This document shows, in pieces, positions 1 through 9,666 of a DNA stretch of 64,000 bases. The stretch comes from an uncultured Tenacibaculum sp. (GTDB lineage: Bacteria; Bacteroidota; Bacteroidia; Flavobacteriales; Flavobacteriaceae): positions 372,001-436,000 of the forward strand of contig CANMIL010000001.1 in the NCBI GenBank assembly GCA_947497895.1. The letters are read 5' to 3'. Position numbers and translations under genes: made by a program. Below the pieces are notes generated by a model, which saw nothing but the letters and a program-made list of their open reading frames with translations, made no database searches and was not told where the DNA came from. Each line of letters begins with the position of its first letter. Position 1 is the stretch's first letter.

Positions 1-212
1 GGATTTGTTGGATCAGCCAAAGTAACTAAATCGGCCATAAAAGGAATTTGTAAGGTAGTGCTCTCCAACATCATTCCTGGATGCCAATCGAACTTTTCAC
101 TTTTATCTAAAAATATTCCATTAAGCCCTTCAATAGGTGCTGCTAAACACGCTAGTCCTAGATTAAAAGGTCCTACTCCAATTGCTATAAAATCTGCTAT
201 ATTCTCTGCCAT
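1..212 (-). CDS. L-lysine N6-monooxygenase (siderophore biosynthesis), N-terminal part, truncated by window edge
   Basis: Translated by hand: [82 protein letters not shown]-binding motif and FDWHPGMM typical of lysine/ornithine N-hydroxylases. Not in the ORF track. Confidence 0.9.
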   Translation of the reverse strand, partial: MAENIADFIAIGVGPFNLGLACLAAPIEGLNGIFLDKSEKFDWHPGMMLESTTLQIPFMADLVTLADPTN

Positions 213-218
213 TTTAGT

Positions 219-1724
219 CTAATTATTAGTTTTATATTGTTCTCCTTTTTGTCTGATCATATTTAAGATCTCAAAAAGATTTTCTTCTGTATTATTCGGA
301 TTCAATAGCGTGAATTTTAAATAGATGTTACCATCTAATTTGGTGCTAGCAACAGAGGTTTTCCCTTGTTTGTACAAAGTATTTTTAATGTACATGTTTA
401 CTCTATCGTGCACCTTGTTTTCTCGAACTCCTAAGGCTTTATATCGAAACACTACTGTGCTTAACTCAGGCTCATGAGCCACTTCAAAATGAACGTCATC
501 CTTAATTTTGTTGTAAACTGAAGTTGCTAAATGATGAACTCTTTCTAAATACTTTGCAATTGTTCCTTTACCTAATGTTTTTAGAGTAAACCAAACCTTA
601 AGTGCATCAAATCTTCTCGTTGTTTGAATAGATTTTTCAATTAGATTAGGTCTTTCTACATCTTTATCTTCAATAGGATTCAAATAATCCGCGTAATATG
701 ATACATATTGAAAATGTTTCTTATCCTTGGCTAAATAGGCACTACAGCAAACTGGCTGAAACATGGTTTTATGGAAATCCACAGTAATAGAATCAACCGA
801 ACTAATTTTTTCGAAATAATTCTTGTGTGTATCTGTTAAAACATAACATCCACCATAAGCTCCGTCGGCATGTAACCACATTTTATAATCTTTCGCAACA
901 CTCGAAATCGTTTCCAGCGGATCAAAACTACCGTAATCTGTAGTTCCTAAAGTAGCTACAACTGCCACCGGAATATTACCTTCTTGCTTTACTTTTTCAA
1001 TGGCTAAAACCAATTCATTCGGATCCATTCGCATTCTACTATCCGTTTTGACTGGAATAACGGCATCATACCCCATACCTAATAAAGCAGCGTTCTTCTT
1101 GATACTAAAATGAGCTTTGTCTGAACAGAATATTCTGAACTTACTAACTTCATCAAACCAACCATTTTGCTTAATATTCACTCCATAATGTTCAAAAGCA
1201 TAATGGTCTCTCGCCATCAATAATGCCATAAAGTTCGACTGGGTACCTCCACTAGTAAAAACTCCATCCGAGGTTTCTGGAAATTTAAACTCGTTACAAA
1301 TCCATCGAATTACTGCTTGTTCTATAAATGTTGCTGAAGTACTTTGATCCCAAGTTTCAATAGCTGTATTTATCGTAGTCGCAATAATTTCAGCAGCCAT
1401 TGCTGGTAACACTACAGGGCAATTTAAATGGGCTACATAATTAGGATTATGAAAAGCAATTGTATTCTTAATATATAAGTTGTTCAGATATTCTAAAGCA
1501 TTCTCAAAAGAAAGTGTGCTTACTCCATCAATTTGGGCATCAATCTTATGTTGATTTATCTCCTCCAAATTGTCACCTGCATAAAAATCTTTTTTACTAA
1601 AGAACTGTTTTAAGGTCTCTAAAATTAAATTTGTTTGTTTTTCTAAGTCTTTGAAAGACTCTCCGTGTAGTAAGTTAGTTTCTAGCGAAGAATCGACAAG
1701 TACCGGGAATTCGTCTAAGATCAT
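219..1724 (-). CDS. PLP-dependent decarboxylase (lysine / diaminobutyrate decarboxylase type) of a siderophore locus
   Basis: Group II decarboxylase motifs (FTSGGTQSN, HADGAYGG, DFHKTMFQP); adjacent to lysine N-monooxygenase. Confidence 0.88.
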   Translation of the reverse strand: MILDEFPVLVDSSLETNLLHGESFKDLEKQTNLILETLKQFFSKKDFYAGDNLEEINQHKIDAQIDGVSTLSFENALEYLNNLYIKNTIAFHNPNYVAHLNCPVVLPAMAAEIIATTINTAIETWDQSTSATFIEQAVIRWICNEFKFPETSDGVFTSGGTQSNFMALLMARDHYAFEHYGVNIKQNGWFDEVSKFRIFCSDKAHFSIKKNAALLGMGYDAVIPVKTDSRMRMDPNELVLAIEKVKQEGNIPVAVVATLGTTDYGSFDPLETISSVAKDYKMWLHADGAYGGCYVLTDTHKNYFEKISSVDSITVDFHKTMFQPVCCSAYLAKDKKHFQYVSYYADYLNPIEDKDVERPNLIEKSIQTTRRFDALKVWFTLKTLGKGTIAKYLERVHHLATSVYNKIKDDVHFEVAHEPELSTVVFRYKALGVRENKVHDRVNMYIKNTLYKQGKTSVASTKLDGNIYLKFTLLNPNNTEENLFEILNMIRQKGEQYKTNN

Positions 1725-1861
1725 TTATTTTTATTTAGTCTTAATAGTTGCAGCAAAATTAAGACGTAAAAAAATGTTAAAATGACGCAAATGTGAGAAA
1801 AAATGACGCGATATTACACGCTAATAATACCAATAAAAAAATTGAACATTTAGGTATAAAA

Positions 1862-1899
1862 ACAAACAAAGTCAGAGATATATCTCCAACTTTGTTTGT
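1862..1899 (-). terminator. Intrinsic terminator-like hairpin downstream of the photolyase gene
   Basis: acaaacaaagt / actttgtttgt 11-bp perfect stem with inner gagata/tatctc stem. Confidence 0.6.
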
Positions 1900-1918
1900 G
1901 TTATTATTTCTGAGAAAA

Positions 1919-3205
1919 TTATGCCTTCTTGTAGGCTTCAAGGGCTCTTAATCTAGCAATTTTATGATCTACAATTGGTTCTGGATAGGTCAATTCATTT
2001 AAATCTTCTACCCATTTTCTCGTATACTTCAATTCTTTATCGAACTTTTTTAACTGTTCTGTAGGATTAAAAATTCTAAAATAAGGTGCGGCATCGCATC
2101 CTGTTCCAGCCGCCCATTGCCAATTACCATTGTTCGATGCCAATTCATAATCTAACAGCTTTTCAGCAAAGTAAGCTTCTCCCCATCTCCAATCAATAAG
2201 TAAATGCTTACATAAAAAACTTGCTGTAATCATTCGTACACGATTGTGCATATAACCAGTTTCATTTAATTGACGCATTCCTGCATCAACAATCGGATAA
2301 CCAGTTTCACCTTTACACCATTTTTTAAACTCTTCTTCATTATTTCTCCAAGGAACAACATCATATTTTTCACGGAAGTTTCTGGTAACTACTTTTGGAA
2401 AATGAAATAGTATTTGCATAAAAAACTCGCGCCAAATAAGTTCACTTAAAAATATAGCGTTTGTTTTTAAAGCATGTTTTACCATTGTACGAATACTTAC
2501 TTGTCCAAATCTTAAATAAGGTGATAAATACGACGTTTGATCTAATGCAGGATAATCACGAACCTCTTCATAATTAAATAGCTTGTCAATTTTATATGGA
2601 ACTACTTTAATCGTGCTTTCTTCAAAACCTATTTCCTCCATTGAAGGAAAGTCAATATTATAGTTATAAAAGTTATTAGAATATTCACTTGTATCATTTT
2701 GAATCAAGTGTTCTTCTTCTTTAAATAGCTTCAACCATTGATTTTTAAAAGGTGTGTATACGGTATACGGGGTATTATCTTTTTTTAACACCTCTCCTTT
2801 TTCAAAAATTACTTGATCTTTAAATGTATTTGCAGGAATTTCATTCTTCTCAAAATGACCAATAACCTCAGCATCTCTTTTCAAAGCATAAGGTTCGTAA
2901 TCTCGATTAAAGAACAGCCCTTTACATGAATACTCTTCTAATAGGTCATTCCAAACCTTTAGCGGGTTTCCTGTTTTTACAGTTAAAGCGCTACCAAACT
3001 GTTTTAATTTGGTATCTATTTCTTGCAAGGTTTTATAAATGAACGTTACTCTTGCGTCGTCCTTAGGGAGTTTATCGAGTATTTCTTCGTCAAAAATAAA
3101 AACTGGAATGACTTCAAAACCAGATTTTAATGCATGAAATAAAGCGGTATTATCCTCTAAACGAAGATCTCTCCTAAACCAATAAAAAACAATATTATTT
3201 TTCAT
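1919..3205 (-). CDS. Deoxyribodipyrimidine photolyase / cryptochrome family
   Basis: MKNNIVFYWFRRDLRLEDNTALFHAL start, WREFFMQILFHFP, GNWQWAAGTGCDAAPYFRIFNP motifs. The track start at 3241 overlaps the neighbouring gene; ATG at 3205 is preferred. Confidence 0.93.
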   Translation of the reverse strand: MKNNIVFYWFRRDLRLEDNTALFHALKSGFEVIPVFIFDEEILDKLPKDDARVTFIYKTLQEIDTKLKQFGSALTVKTGNPLKVWNDLLEEYSCKGLFFNRDYEPYALKRDAEVIGHFEKNEIPANTFKDQVIFEKGEVLKKDNTPYTVYTPFKNQWLKLFKEEEHLIQNDTSEYSNNFYNYNIDFPSMEEIGFEESTIKVVPYKIDKLFNYEEVRDYPALDQTSYLSPYLRFGQVSIRTMVKHALKTNAIFLSELIWREFFMQILFHFPKVVTRNFREKYDVVPWRNNEEEFKKWCKGETGYPIVDAGMRQLNETGYMHNRVRMITASFLCKHLLIDWRWGEAYFAEKLLDYELASNNGNWQWAAGTGCDAAPYFRIFNPTEQLKKFDKELKYTRKWVEDLNELTYPEPIVDHKIARLRALEAYKKA

Positions 3206-3680
3206 TAAACATTTTTTCCAATGTGTTAAACCTATGCTCAAATATGTCTTGTAACTGTTTCTTTATAAAAACATTCTGAGCTATTGTTCCCAAAAAACCT
3301 AAAGGTATTTTATACGAAATTTTATCTTCCATAAGTGTTTTACCTCCAGGCGTTTCATAGAACCAATGCTCGTGATGCCACATATTATACGGCCCAAAGC
3401 GTTGTTCGTCAATAAAAAACTCACGCTCTTTTACATGTGTTATCTCGGTTACCCAATTTTGCTTTATTCCTGGTAAAATTCCTACTTTGTAGGTTATAAT
3501 TTGACCTGCATATGCTTTATGGTTTAATTCAGAAGTTATTTGAAACCCCATATGGGACGGGGTTATTCTCTGCAGATTTTCAGGTGAACTAAAAAAATCC
3601 CAGGCTTCTTCTAACGATACATTTAATACTTGCTTTGTATATAACGTATATATTCCTGAATGCTTTTTAAACTCAATCAT
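3195..3680 (-). CDS. SRPBCC-family ligand-binding protein
   Basis: ORF; EAWDFFSSPENLQRITPSHMGFQI is typical of photolyase-linked SRPBCC proteins. Confidence 0.75.
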   Translation of the reverse strand: MIEFKKHSGIYTLYTKQVLNVSLEEAWDFFSSPENLQRITPSHMGFQITSELNHKAYAGQIITYKVGILPGIKQNWVTEITHVKEREFFIDEQRFGPYNMWHHEHWFYETPGGKTLMEDKISYKIPLGFLGTIAQNVFIKKQLQDIFEHRFNTLEKMFNEK

Positions 3681-3681
3681 T

Positions 3682-4080
3682 TTATGATTTTTCTATTTTA
3701 TTCCAAATTTTATCCGAGTCTAATCTAAAACTACCAACATAGTTGAAGTTACACTCTGTTGGTTTAAGCAATGATAAAAAGTATCCTTTATCGTTTTGGT
3801 AAAGATGGTAAATTTCGCCAACAATAGGTTCGAATGTGAATTTCGCACTATATACTAATTCGTTGTATGTAAATTTACTATACAACGTTTCAAACTCCTT
3901 TTTCAGTTCGTCAAAAGAAGCTTTTATTTGCTTATTTGCTAATGTTATATTTTGCTTCTTCCAACTTACAGAGTTTGGTAAATCTATTTTCGGTGCTGTG
4001 AAATTTGTTGCATACGGTTTTAAGTAAGCGTCATATTCTTTCGTCTCCTCGTTGTAAACAACATTATCAGGTCTTTTCAT
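3682..4080 (-). CDS. DUF2452-like protein
   Basis: MKRPDNVVYNEETKEYDAYLKPY...; family recognised by eye; within photolyase cluster. Confidence 0.65.
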   Translation of the reverse strand: MKRPDNVVYNEETKEYDAYLKPYATNFTAPKIDLPNSVSWKKQNITLANKQIKASFDELKKEFETLYSKFTYNELVYSAKFTFEPIVGEIYHLYQNDKGYFLSLLKPTECNFNYVGSFRLDSDKIWNKIEKS

Positions 4081-4395
4081 GTATTTATTCTTTTCTTGTT
4101 CTTTATAAGTTATATGTAATTTATCAGAACCATTAAGTTAGTAATGAATTATTTGATATGATTGAACCTAAGTATCAATATTAAAATTAGATATTTAATA
4201 TAACGAAAACGCTTAAATATTACTATACTTTTATCTCTTAGAGGGATACCACAGATTTCGTGCGAGTTACTATGACTAATAGCGACTATATCTACTAACA
4301 AAAAAGAGAATGTCTTAGTAAGAAACTTCTTAACACAGACAATGACAATTCCAAAAAAATGAAATCTGCAGCACCACCTCTCTCAAGAGTTCTTC

Positions 4396-4938
4396 TTATA
4401 TATATTTCGTTATTTTTTTACTATTCGGTTTCGTCATTGAATAGAAATAATCCAATAATCTACCATTCTCATCAACTAAATACTTCTGAAAATTCCATTT
4501 TACTGTTGAATTAGAATTTCCATTTAATCCTTTTTGCGTTAACCACTTGTACAATTCATGCTGACCTTCACCTTTAACATCTACCTTTTCGGTTATTAAA
4601 AAAGTAACTCCATAATTTCTCTCACAAAAACTTTCAATTTCCGTAGCTGTCCCCGGTTCTTGTCCTCCAAATTGATTGCACGGAACTCCAATGATCATTA
4701 AATTATCCTTGTGAGCATTGTATAACTCCTGAAGACCTTTGTACTGCCCCGTAAATCCGCATTTTGAGGCTACATTTACAAATAGTAACTTCTTTCCTTT
4801 ATAGTCGTGTAAACTAATTGGATTATTATTAATATCATTAATTTCTATATCGTATAAAGAGGTTTTAGGCTCTAATGTTTGTGCTTTTATTGATGATCCG
4901 AACAGTGTCATAAATACTAATATTTTTAATAGTTTCAC
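4396..4938 (-). CDS. Glutathione peroxidase family protein
   Basis: NVASKCGFTGQYKGLQELY, CNQFGGQEPG, VKWNFQKYLVDENG. Confidence 0.93.
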   Translation of the reverse strand: MKLLKILVFMTLFGSSIKAQTLEPKTSLYDIEINDINNNPISLHDYKGKKLLFVNVASKCGFTGQYKGLQELYNAHKDNLMIIGVPCNQFGGQEPGTATEIESFCERNYGVTFLITEKVDVKGEGQHELYKWLTQKGLNGNSNSTVKWNFQKYLVDENGRLLDYFYSMTKPNSKKITKYI

Positions 4939-4953
4939 AGTTTTAATTTTTGG

Positions 4954-5484
4954 TTATTCGATTGTTATTTTTTTTATTTTTAATTCAAATTTTTCATCTT
5001 TCTTATTTCCTATCAAAATAGCGATTTCTTCAATGCTTTTTGAATCAAAATTTCCCTTATTCAATCTATATCCTCTAAAAGAAGGATAAAAATCATTTAA
5101 GTTTAGTTCTATTCTTTGCTCTTTATTTGTTGTGTTAAATGACTGTACATACCAAAACCTCATGTATTGTTTAGATTTAATACGAAACTGGTACTTTTTA
5201 CCATCTCCATTTACCCACAAAACAATCTTTTTATGACTTTCATCGATCGCAATATTAGTTTTTAATCGAGTCATAGCGAAGCCTCCATTATTTTCAGTAA
5301 ACACATTTCCTGAAAACACTCCATATCCGTTAGAATTTGAAAGCATTGCAGAAGTAGAAATACCTCCCATGACATCATCATTGGTTTGTCTCCATTTCTG
5401 GGAACTATTCTTTGAGAAATCATATATGATTATTTCAGAAACTGTCATAAATAAAACGGTTATAAGGATAAAAAATCGCATCAT
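4954..5484 (-). CDS. CIA30-family protein
   Basis: WRQTNDDVMGGIST, GFAMTRLK, RFWYVQSFNT typical of CIA30 domain. Confidence 0.85.
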   Translation of the reverse strand: MMRFFILITVLFMTVSEIIIYDFSKNSSQKWRQTNDDVMGGISTSAMLSNSNGYGVFSGNVFTENNGGFAMTRLKTNIAIDESHKKIVLWVNGDGKKYQFRIKSKQYMRFWYVQSFNTTNKEQRIELNLNDFYPSFRGYRLNKGNFDSKSIEEIAILIGNKKDEKFELKIKKITIE

Positions 5485-5489
5485 ATAGC

Positions 5490-6164
5490 TTATAATTTGA
5501 CGCTTACAATTCCGGCATCCATAGGTATTACTTGGCCTGAAATGGATTTTGAATGATCCGCTAGCAAATATTCAGCTAATGTAGCTACTTCCTTAGGATC
5601 TAAGTATTGTTTTAAAGGGTGTCTATCTCTCATACTTTCTTGTTGCTTTTCATTTCTCAGCAATCTCGCAGCTAAAGGAGTGTCTGTAACGGTTGGAGCA
5701 ATTACATTGAATCTTATTTTCGTTGCGTATTCTGCTGCTAACGATTTCGCTAGACCTTCAATAGCCGCCTTGCTGACCGCAATGCTCGAATGGAAAGGCA
5801 TTCCTAAGTGCGTAGCAACCGTACTAAACAAAACTACACTTCCTTTTGATTGAGATAATTGCTTCTCGTAATGTTTTATGACTTTAATAGCACCCAGTAC
5901 ATTAATATTAAAATCGTTTTGGAAATCTTCAATTTTAAGCCTACTCAAGGATTTTAAATTAATACTACCAGGACAGTATACCAATCCTTGAAGATCTTCA
6001 ATATCGGGTAAATCATCTTCTAAAACATCTAAGCTATGATGCGTTATGTTATCGATATCATTTGTCCCTCTGCTAAAGGTAATAACGTTATGTGTATCCT
6101 TAAGCTGGTTTGCTATGGATGCTCCAATTCCCTTACTTCCCCCTACTATCAAAATGCTTTTCAT
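5490..6164 (-). CDS. SDR-family oxidoreductase
   Basis: GGSKGIG cofactor motif, YCPG, SSIAVSKAAIEGL, C-terminal GQVIPMDAG. Confidence 0.9.
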   Translation of the reverse strand: MKSILIVGGSKGIGASIANQLKDTHNVITFSRGTNDIDNITHHSLDVLEDDLPDIEDLQGLVYCPGSINLKSLSRLKIEDFQNDFNINVLGAIKVIKHYEKQLSQSKGSVVLFSTVATHLGMPFHSSIAVSKAAIEGLAKSLAAEYATKIRFNVIAPTVTDTPLAARLLRNEKQQESMRDRHPLKQYLDPKEVATLAEYLLADHSKSISGQVIPMDAGIVSVKL

Positions 6165-6193
6165 CTATTCTTTTATTTTTTTGAGTGTAACTG

Positions 6194-6895
6194 TTAACTT
6201 TTCAAATAGTTCTGTAACTCAACAATTTTCTCTTGCTTATTAAAAGCTCCTCCGTAAAAACAGGTAACGGTTGATGAAGAGTCGTCTTTAACTCCTCTTG
6301 AAGAAACACATAAATGCTTTGCGTCAATAATTACAGCGACATCTTCAGTTTCAAGAATGTTTTGCAAATCAATCGCTATTTGATTCGTTAAACGCTCCTG
6401 TACCTGAGGTCTTTTCGCATAATACTGAACAATTCTATTCAACTTTGAAAGTCCTATCACTTTCCCCGATGAGATATAAGCCACATGTGCCTTTCCGATA
6501 ATCGGTACAAAATGGTGTTCACAGTTTGAATAAAACTGAATGTCCTTTTCAATCAACATTTGATTGTATTGATATTTGTTATCAAACAATGCTATTTTCG
6601 GCTTATTTTCAGGATTCAATCCTGAAAAGATCTCATCAATATACATCTTTGCTACACGCTGAGGAGTTCCTTTTAACGAATCATCAGTTAAATCTAGCCC
6701 CATTACGTCCATTATCTGTGAAAATAAATCAGCTATTTTTTCTTTTTTATCCTCATCTGATATATCGAAAGCATCTGCTTTCATTGGGGTTTCTATTCCT
6801 GTAAATAAATGATCTTCTCCTATTTCGTCTACTGAAAGACCATTTAGCGAATTAGACGTTAAAAGGGTATTCAACAAAGTTTCTTGGTGTTTCAT
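6194..6895 (-). CDS. folE: GTP cyclohydrolase I
   Basis: SNCEHHFVPIIGKAHVAYIS, GLSKLNRIV, RPQVQERLTNQIA. Confidence 0.95.
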   Translation of the reverse strand: MKHQETLLNTLLTSNSLNGLSVDEIGEDHLFTGIETPMKADAFDISDEDKKEKIADLFSQIMDVMGLDLTDDSLKGTPQRVAKMYIDEIFSGLNPENKPKIALFDNKYQYNQMLIEKDIQFYSNCEHHFVPIIGKAHVAYISSGKVIGLSKLNRIVQYYAKRPQVQERLTNQIAIDLQNILETEDVAVIIDAKHLCVSSRGVKDDSSSTVTCFYGGAFNKQEKIVELQNYLKS

Positions 6896-7274
6896 ATAGT
6901 TTAATTTTTAATTCCAAATGTTCTGGAATTTCTTTTTTAATTACTTGGTAAATCACAATGGCAATATTTTCAACAGTTGGATTTACGTCTTTAAAATGTT
7001 CTACTTCTAAATTCAAATTTTTATGATCAAAAGGCTCTAAAACCTTTTCTTTAATAATATCGGACAATATTTTTGTATCGATCACATATCCTGTTTCTTC
7101 ATCTACATATCCGATAACCGTGACTTCTAATTCATAATTATGGCCATGATAATGTGGATTGTTACATTTTCCGAAAACTTCCTTATTCTTCTCATCAGTC
7201 CAATTTTTGTTGTGTAACCGGTGGGCAGCATTAAAATGCTCTTTTCTTGTTATTCCCAGTTTAAATTCACTCAT
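6852..7274 (-). CDS. 6-pyruvoyl-tetrahydropterin synthase / 6-carboxytetrahydropterin synthase family
   Basis: FNAAHRL, GKCNNPHYHGHNYELEVTV, DHKNLN. Confidence 0.92.
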   Translation of the reverse strand: MSEFKLGITRKEHFNAAHRLHNKNWTDEKNKEVFGKCNNPHYHGHNYELEVTVIGYVDEETGYVIDTKILSDIIKEKVLEPFDHKNLNLEVEHFKDVNPTVENIAIVIYQVIKKEIPEHLELKIKLYETPRNFVEYPFNV

Positions 7275-7559
7275 TTATCTCTTAGCTATCTTATTATTGT
7301 TTATTGCTCTTTGTCTAGTACATTTGAATCTTCCCACTGAAAATTCTCGTTTTGCTTGATGCTTAGTACTTCTTCCTTGAACTCTCTTTCTCCAACGCTT
7401 AAAACTTGTTACTTTTAAATTCCGCCTCATCAACTGAATTACTTCTTTCTCACTAAGCCTGAATTGAAATTTAATAGCATCAAAAGTTGTTCTGTCTTCC
7501 CATGCCATTTCAATTATACGATCTATTTCAATAGCCGTCAATGAACTCAAATTCTTCAT
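7275..7559 (-). CDS. TIGR03643-type small protein of photolyase clusters
   Basis: IDRIIEMAWEDRTTFDAIKFQFRLSEKEVIQLMRRNLKVTSFKRWRKRVQGRSTKH. Confidence 0.8.
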   Translation of the reverse strand: MKNLSSLTAIEIDRIIEMAWEDRTTFDAIKFQFRLSEKEVIQLMRRNLKVTSFKRWRKRVQGRSTKHQAKREFSVGRFKCTRQRAINNNKIAKR

Positions 7560-7959
7560 TCGATAAATTTTTTAAATCAATCATTTTGTCAAAAAACTTC
7601 TTGTTGAAAGTATTTCCGTGCTTTTCCATCTGTACAAAGCTTCCATCTGAGTGTATGCTAAAATACGTCCCATTAAAAATGACTAACTTGTAATATGGAA
7701 TCGCCCATGAGAATCGCTTTAATTGATTCGTTATATGCACAATAATTCCTTTGGGTCGAAGTTCTATATTCGCGTAATTTAAATCAGAAACCTTGTTTAC
7801 AAAGCCCTGAAAGTTGTGACTCACATTGTTTATTATTAATCTACCACTTCCAATTCCTCCTAAACGTAATTTGTCTAGGAAGGAAAATGACTTTCCAATT
7901 AAATGATTAATTTCACGTAGGTCTGATTTTTCCGTATATGTTGTATTAAAAATAATCAT
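7528..7959 (-). CDS. Hypothetical protein in photolyase operon
   Basis: 143-aa ORF with 3-nt spacing to the next gene, same strand; no family recognised. Confidence 0.7.
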   Translation of the reverse strand: MIIFNTTYTEKSDLREINHLIGKSFSFLDKLRLGGIGSGRLIINNVSHNFQGFVNKVSDLNYANIELRPKGIIVHITNQLKRFSWAIPYYKLVIFNGTYFSIHSDGSFVQMEKHGNTFNKKFFDKMIDLKNLSNEEFEFIDGY

Positions 7960-7962
7960 GTC

Positions 7963-9429
7963 CTATTTTATTACGTGTTTATTTAAAATTCTATAGCTGT
8001 CCTCAATTACATCCCTATCATTTCTCATATTCCATATGGTATCTGAAGCTTTTTTTCTGGTAGAAGCAACGTCTACAATTGGATTCGGATAATTTTTACC
8101 TAATTTGAATCCATACAATTTTTGCTCAAGCATGGTTAACTTAAATGGTTCATGTCGAAAACTAATGGGTAAACCTTTTAATTCAGGAACCCATTTCGAT
8201 ATAAAATATGCTTCAGGGTCATGCTCAATACCGTTTTTTACTGGATTATATATTCTTAAGGTATTAATTCCAGTTTCTCCAGCTTGCATTTGAAGTTGAG
8301 GAAAATGTATTCCAGGTTCAAAATCGAGAAATACTTTCGATAAATACATTGACGCCTCTTGCCAAGGTTGCCAAAGATTGTGTGTAAAGAATGAAACCAC
8401 CATTGCCCGCATTCTGAAATTCAAATATCCGGTATCTCTCAAACAACGCATACAGGCATCTATAATAGGGATTCCTGTATTTCCTTCTTTCCAAGCCTCT
8501 TGATATTTTAAGGAAATATCTTTCTTTAGTTTTCGAAATCCTTTATTAATACTTTCGCTTTCCATGATACACTCCATTTCAAACTTTTGAATAAAATGAG
8601 CTTGCCATCGGAGTCGAGAGGTAAAAGCGTCTATTGCTCTTTTATTAGAGGCTTCTTTTCTAAAAGCTCTTGCATATTGATAAACCTCTCTGACTGAAAG
8701 ATTTCCCCAAGCCAAATACGGTGACAACCTACTACAACTTTCTCGTCCCTGATTAGGTTTCGAAATAAACTTCGCGTAGTTTATATAACGATCTTCAAAG
8801 AAAGATCTCATATATTTTAACCCAATAGTCCTTCCTCCTCTTTGTAAACTAGGTGTATCTTCTGTATCTAAACTTACTGGAGTTAGGTTTTGAGCTATTT
8901 CTTCGATTCTTTCATTACTTAGGAAACACGAATTGTCTTTAACCTCAAAATTAATTTGAGTGCTTGCCATATAATTTTCCCAATCTTCTTTCCAATGCTC
9001 TCTATTCTGTCTTCCTCTGAAAACACCATTGTTCACATTTTCTGTCCAATCAATAGAGTTGTTACTACAAAAACGTTTAAATGTTTTATCTCTATTGTAT
9101 GTTTTTAATAGCCCTGTTTCTTGGTGGGAATAAACATTAGCTATTTTATGTTGGGTTTGTAGATAACTAAACAAAGGAATAACCTCTGAGTTAACAGTTA
9201 GTATTTTAGTTTGATAAGGCTCTAATTGTTTATTTATATCTATCAGAGATTGTTTTATAAAATTCCAATGTCTTTCTGAATAATGAGCATCCTTTATCAA
9301 ACTAGGTTCAAATACATATAACAACAAGACCTTATGGCCTGAATTTAAAGCATTATAAACAGCCTCATTGTCATGTAATCTAAGATCTCTCTTAAGCCAA
9401 ACGATAACTATTTTTTCTCTTTGAAGCAT
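7963..9429 (-). CDS. Cryptochrome/deoxyribodipyrimidine photolyase family protein (second, divergent copy)
   Basis: VWLKRDLRLHDNEAVYNAL, SRLRWQAHFIQKFE, GIPIIDACMRCLRDTGYLNFRMRAMVVSF. Confidence 0.9.
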   Translation of the reverse strand: MLQREKIVIVWLKRDLRLHDNEAVYNALNSGHKVLLLYVFEPSLIKDAHYSERHWNFIKQSLIDINKQLEPYQTKILTVNSEVIPLFSYLQTQHKIANVYSHQETGLLKTYNRDKTFKRFCSNNSIDWTENVNNGVFRGRQNREHWKEDWENYMASTQINFEVKDNSCFLSNERIEEIAQNLTPVSLDTEDTPSLQRGGRTIGLKYMRSFFEDRYINYAKFISKPNQGRESCSRLSPYLAWGNLSVREVYQYARAFRKEASNKRAIDAFTSRLRWQAHFIQKFEMECIMESESINKGFRKLKKDISLKYQEAWKEGNTGIPIIDACMRCLRDTGYLNFRMRAMVVSFFTHNLWQPWQEASMYLSKVFLDFEPGIHFPQLQMQAGETGINTLRIYNPVKNGIEHDPEAYFISKWVPELKGLPISFRHEPFKLTMLEQKLYGFKLGKNYPNPIVDVASTRKKASDTIWNMRNDRDVIEDSYRILNKHVIK

Positions 9430-9468
9430 GTAAAATTGATTAATACTAACTATACTTCAAATTTACAA

Positions 9469-9506
9469 ATTTTGTTTAACTTAATAAAAAATAGGTTAAA
9501 CAAAAT
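9469..9506. promoter_or_regulatory. Candidate operator upstream of the second photolyase/cryptochrome gene: perfect 12-bp inverted repeat
   Basis: attttgtttaac-N14-gttaaacaaaat; 40-77 nt upstream of the start codon at 9429; same 12-mer upstream of crtI. Confidence 0.55.
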
Positions 9507-9666
9507 GTATTTTTATTTCTTATGGTATCATTGGTTTATACTATTAAAGCATAACTCTCTTAATTTCAAATAAGTTAGCTATGCTTTATTATGTTATATA
9601 GTATGATTTTACCTAAATCTAATATTTGAATGATTATTTTCCCAACACTTGAATAGAAAACATCTT

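Noticed and set aside
3836-4027. 63-aa plus-strand ORF
   Set aside because: Antisense to the DUF2452-like gene; no motif.
4081-4395. Intergenic gap in the photolyase cluster, checked for small ORFs or operators
   Set aside because: No ORF with recognisable features and no GTTAAACAAAAT match.
9546-9587. Imperfect inverted repeat aaagcata...tatgcttt downstream of sglT
   Set aside because: Several stem mismatches and no T-run on the required strand; too weak to call a terminator.
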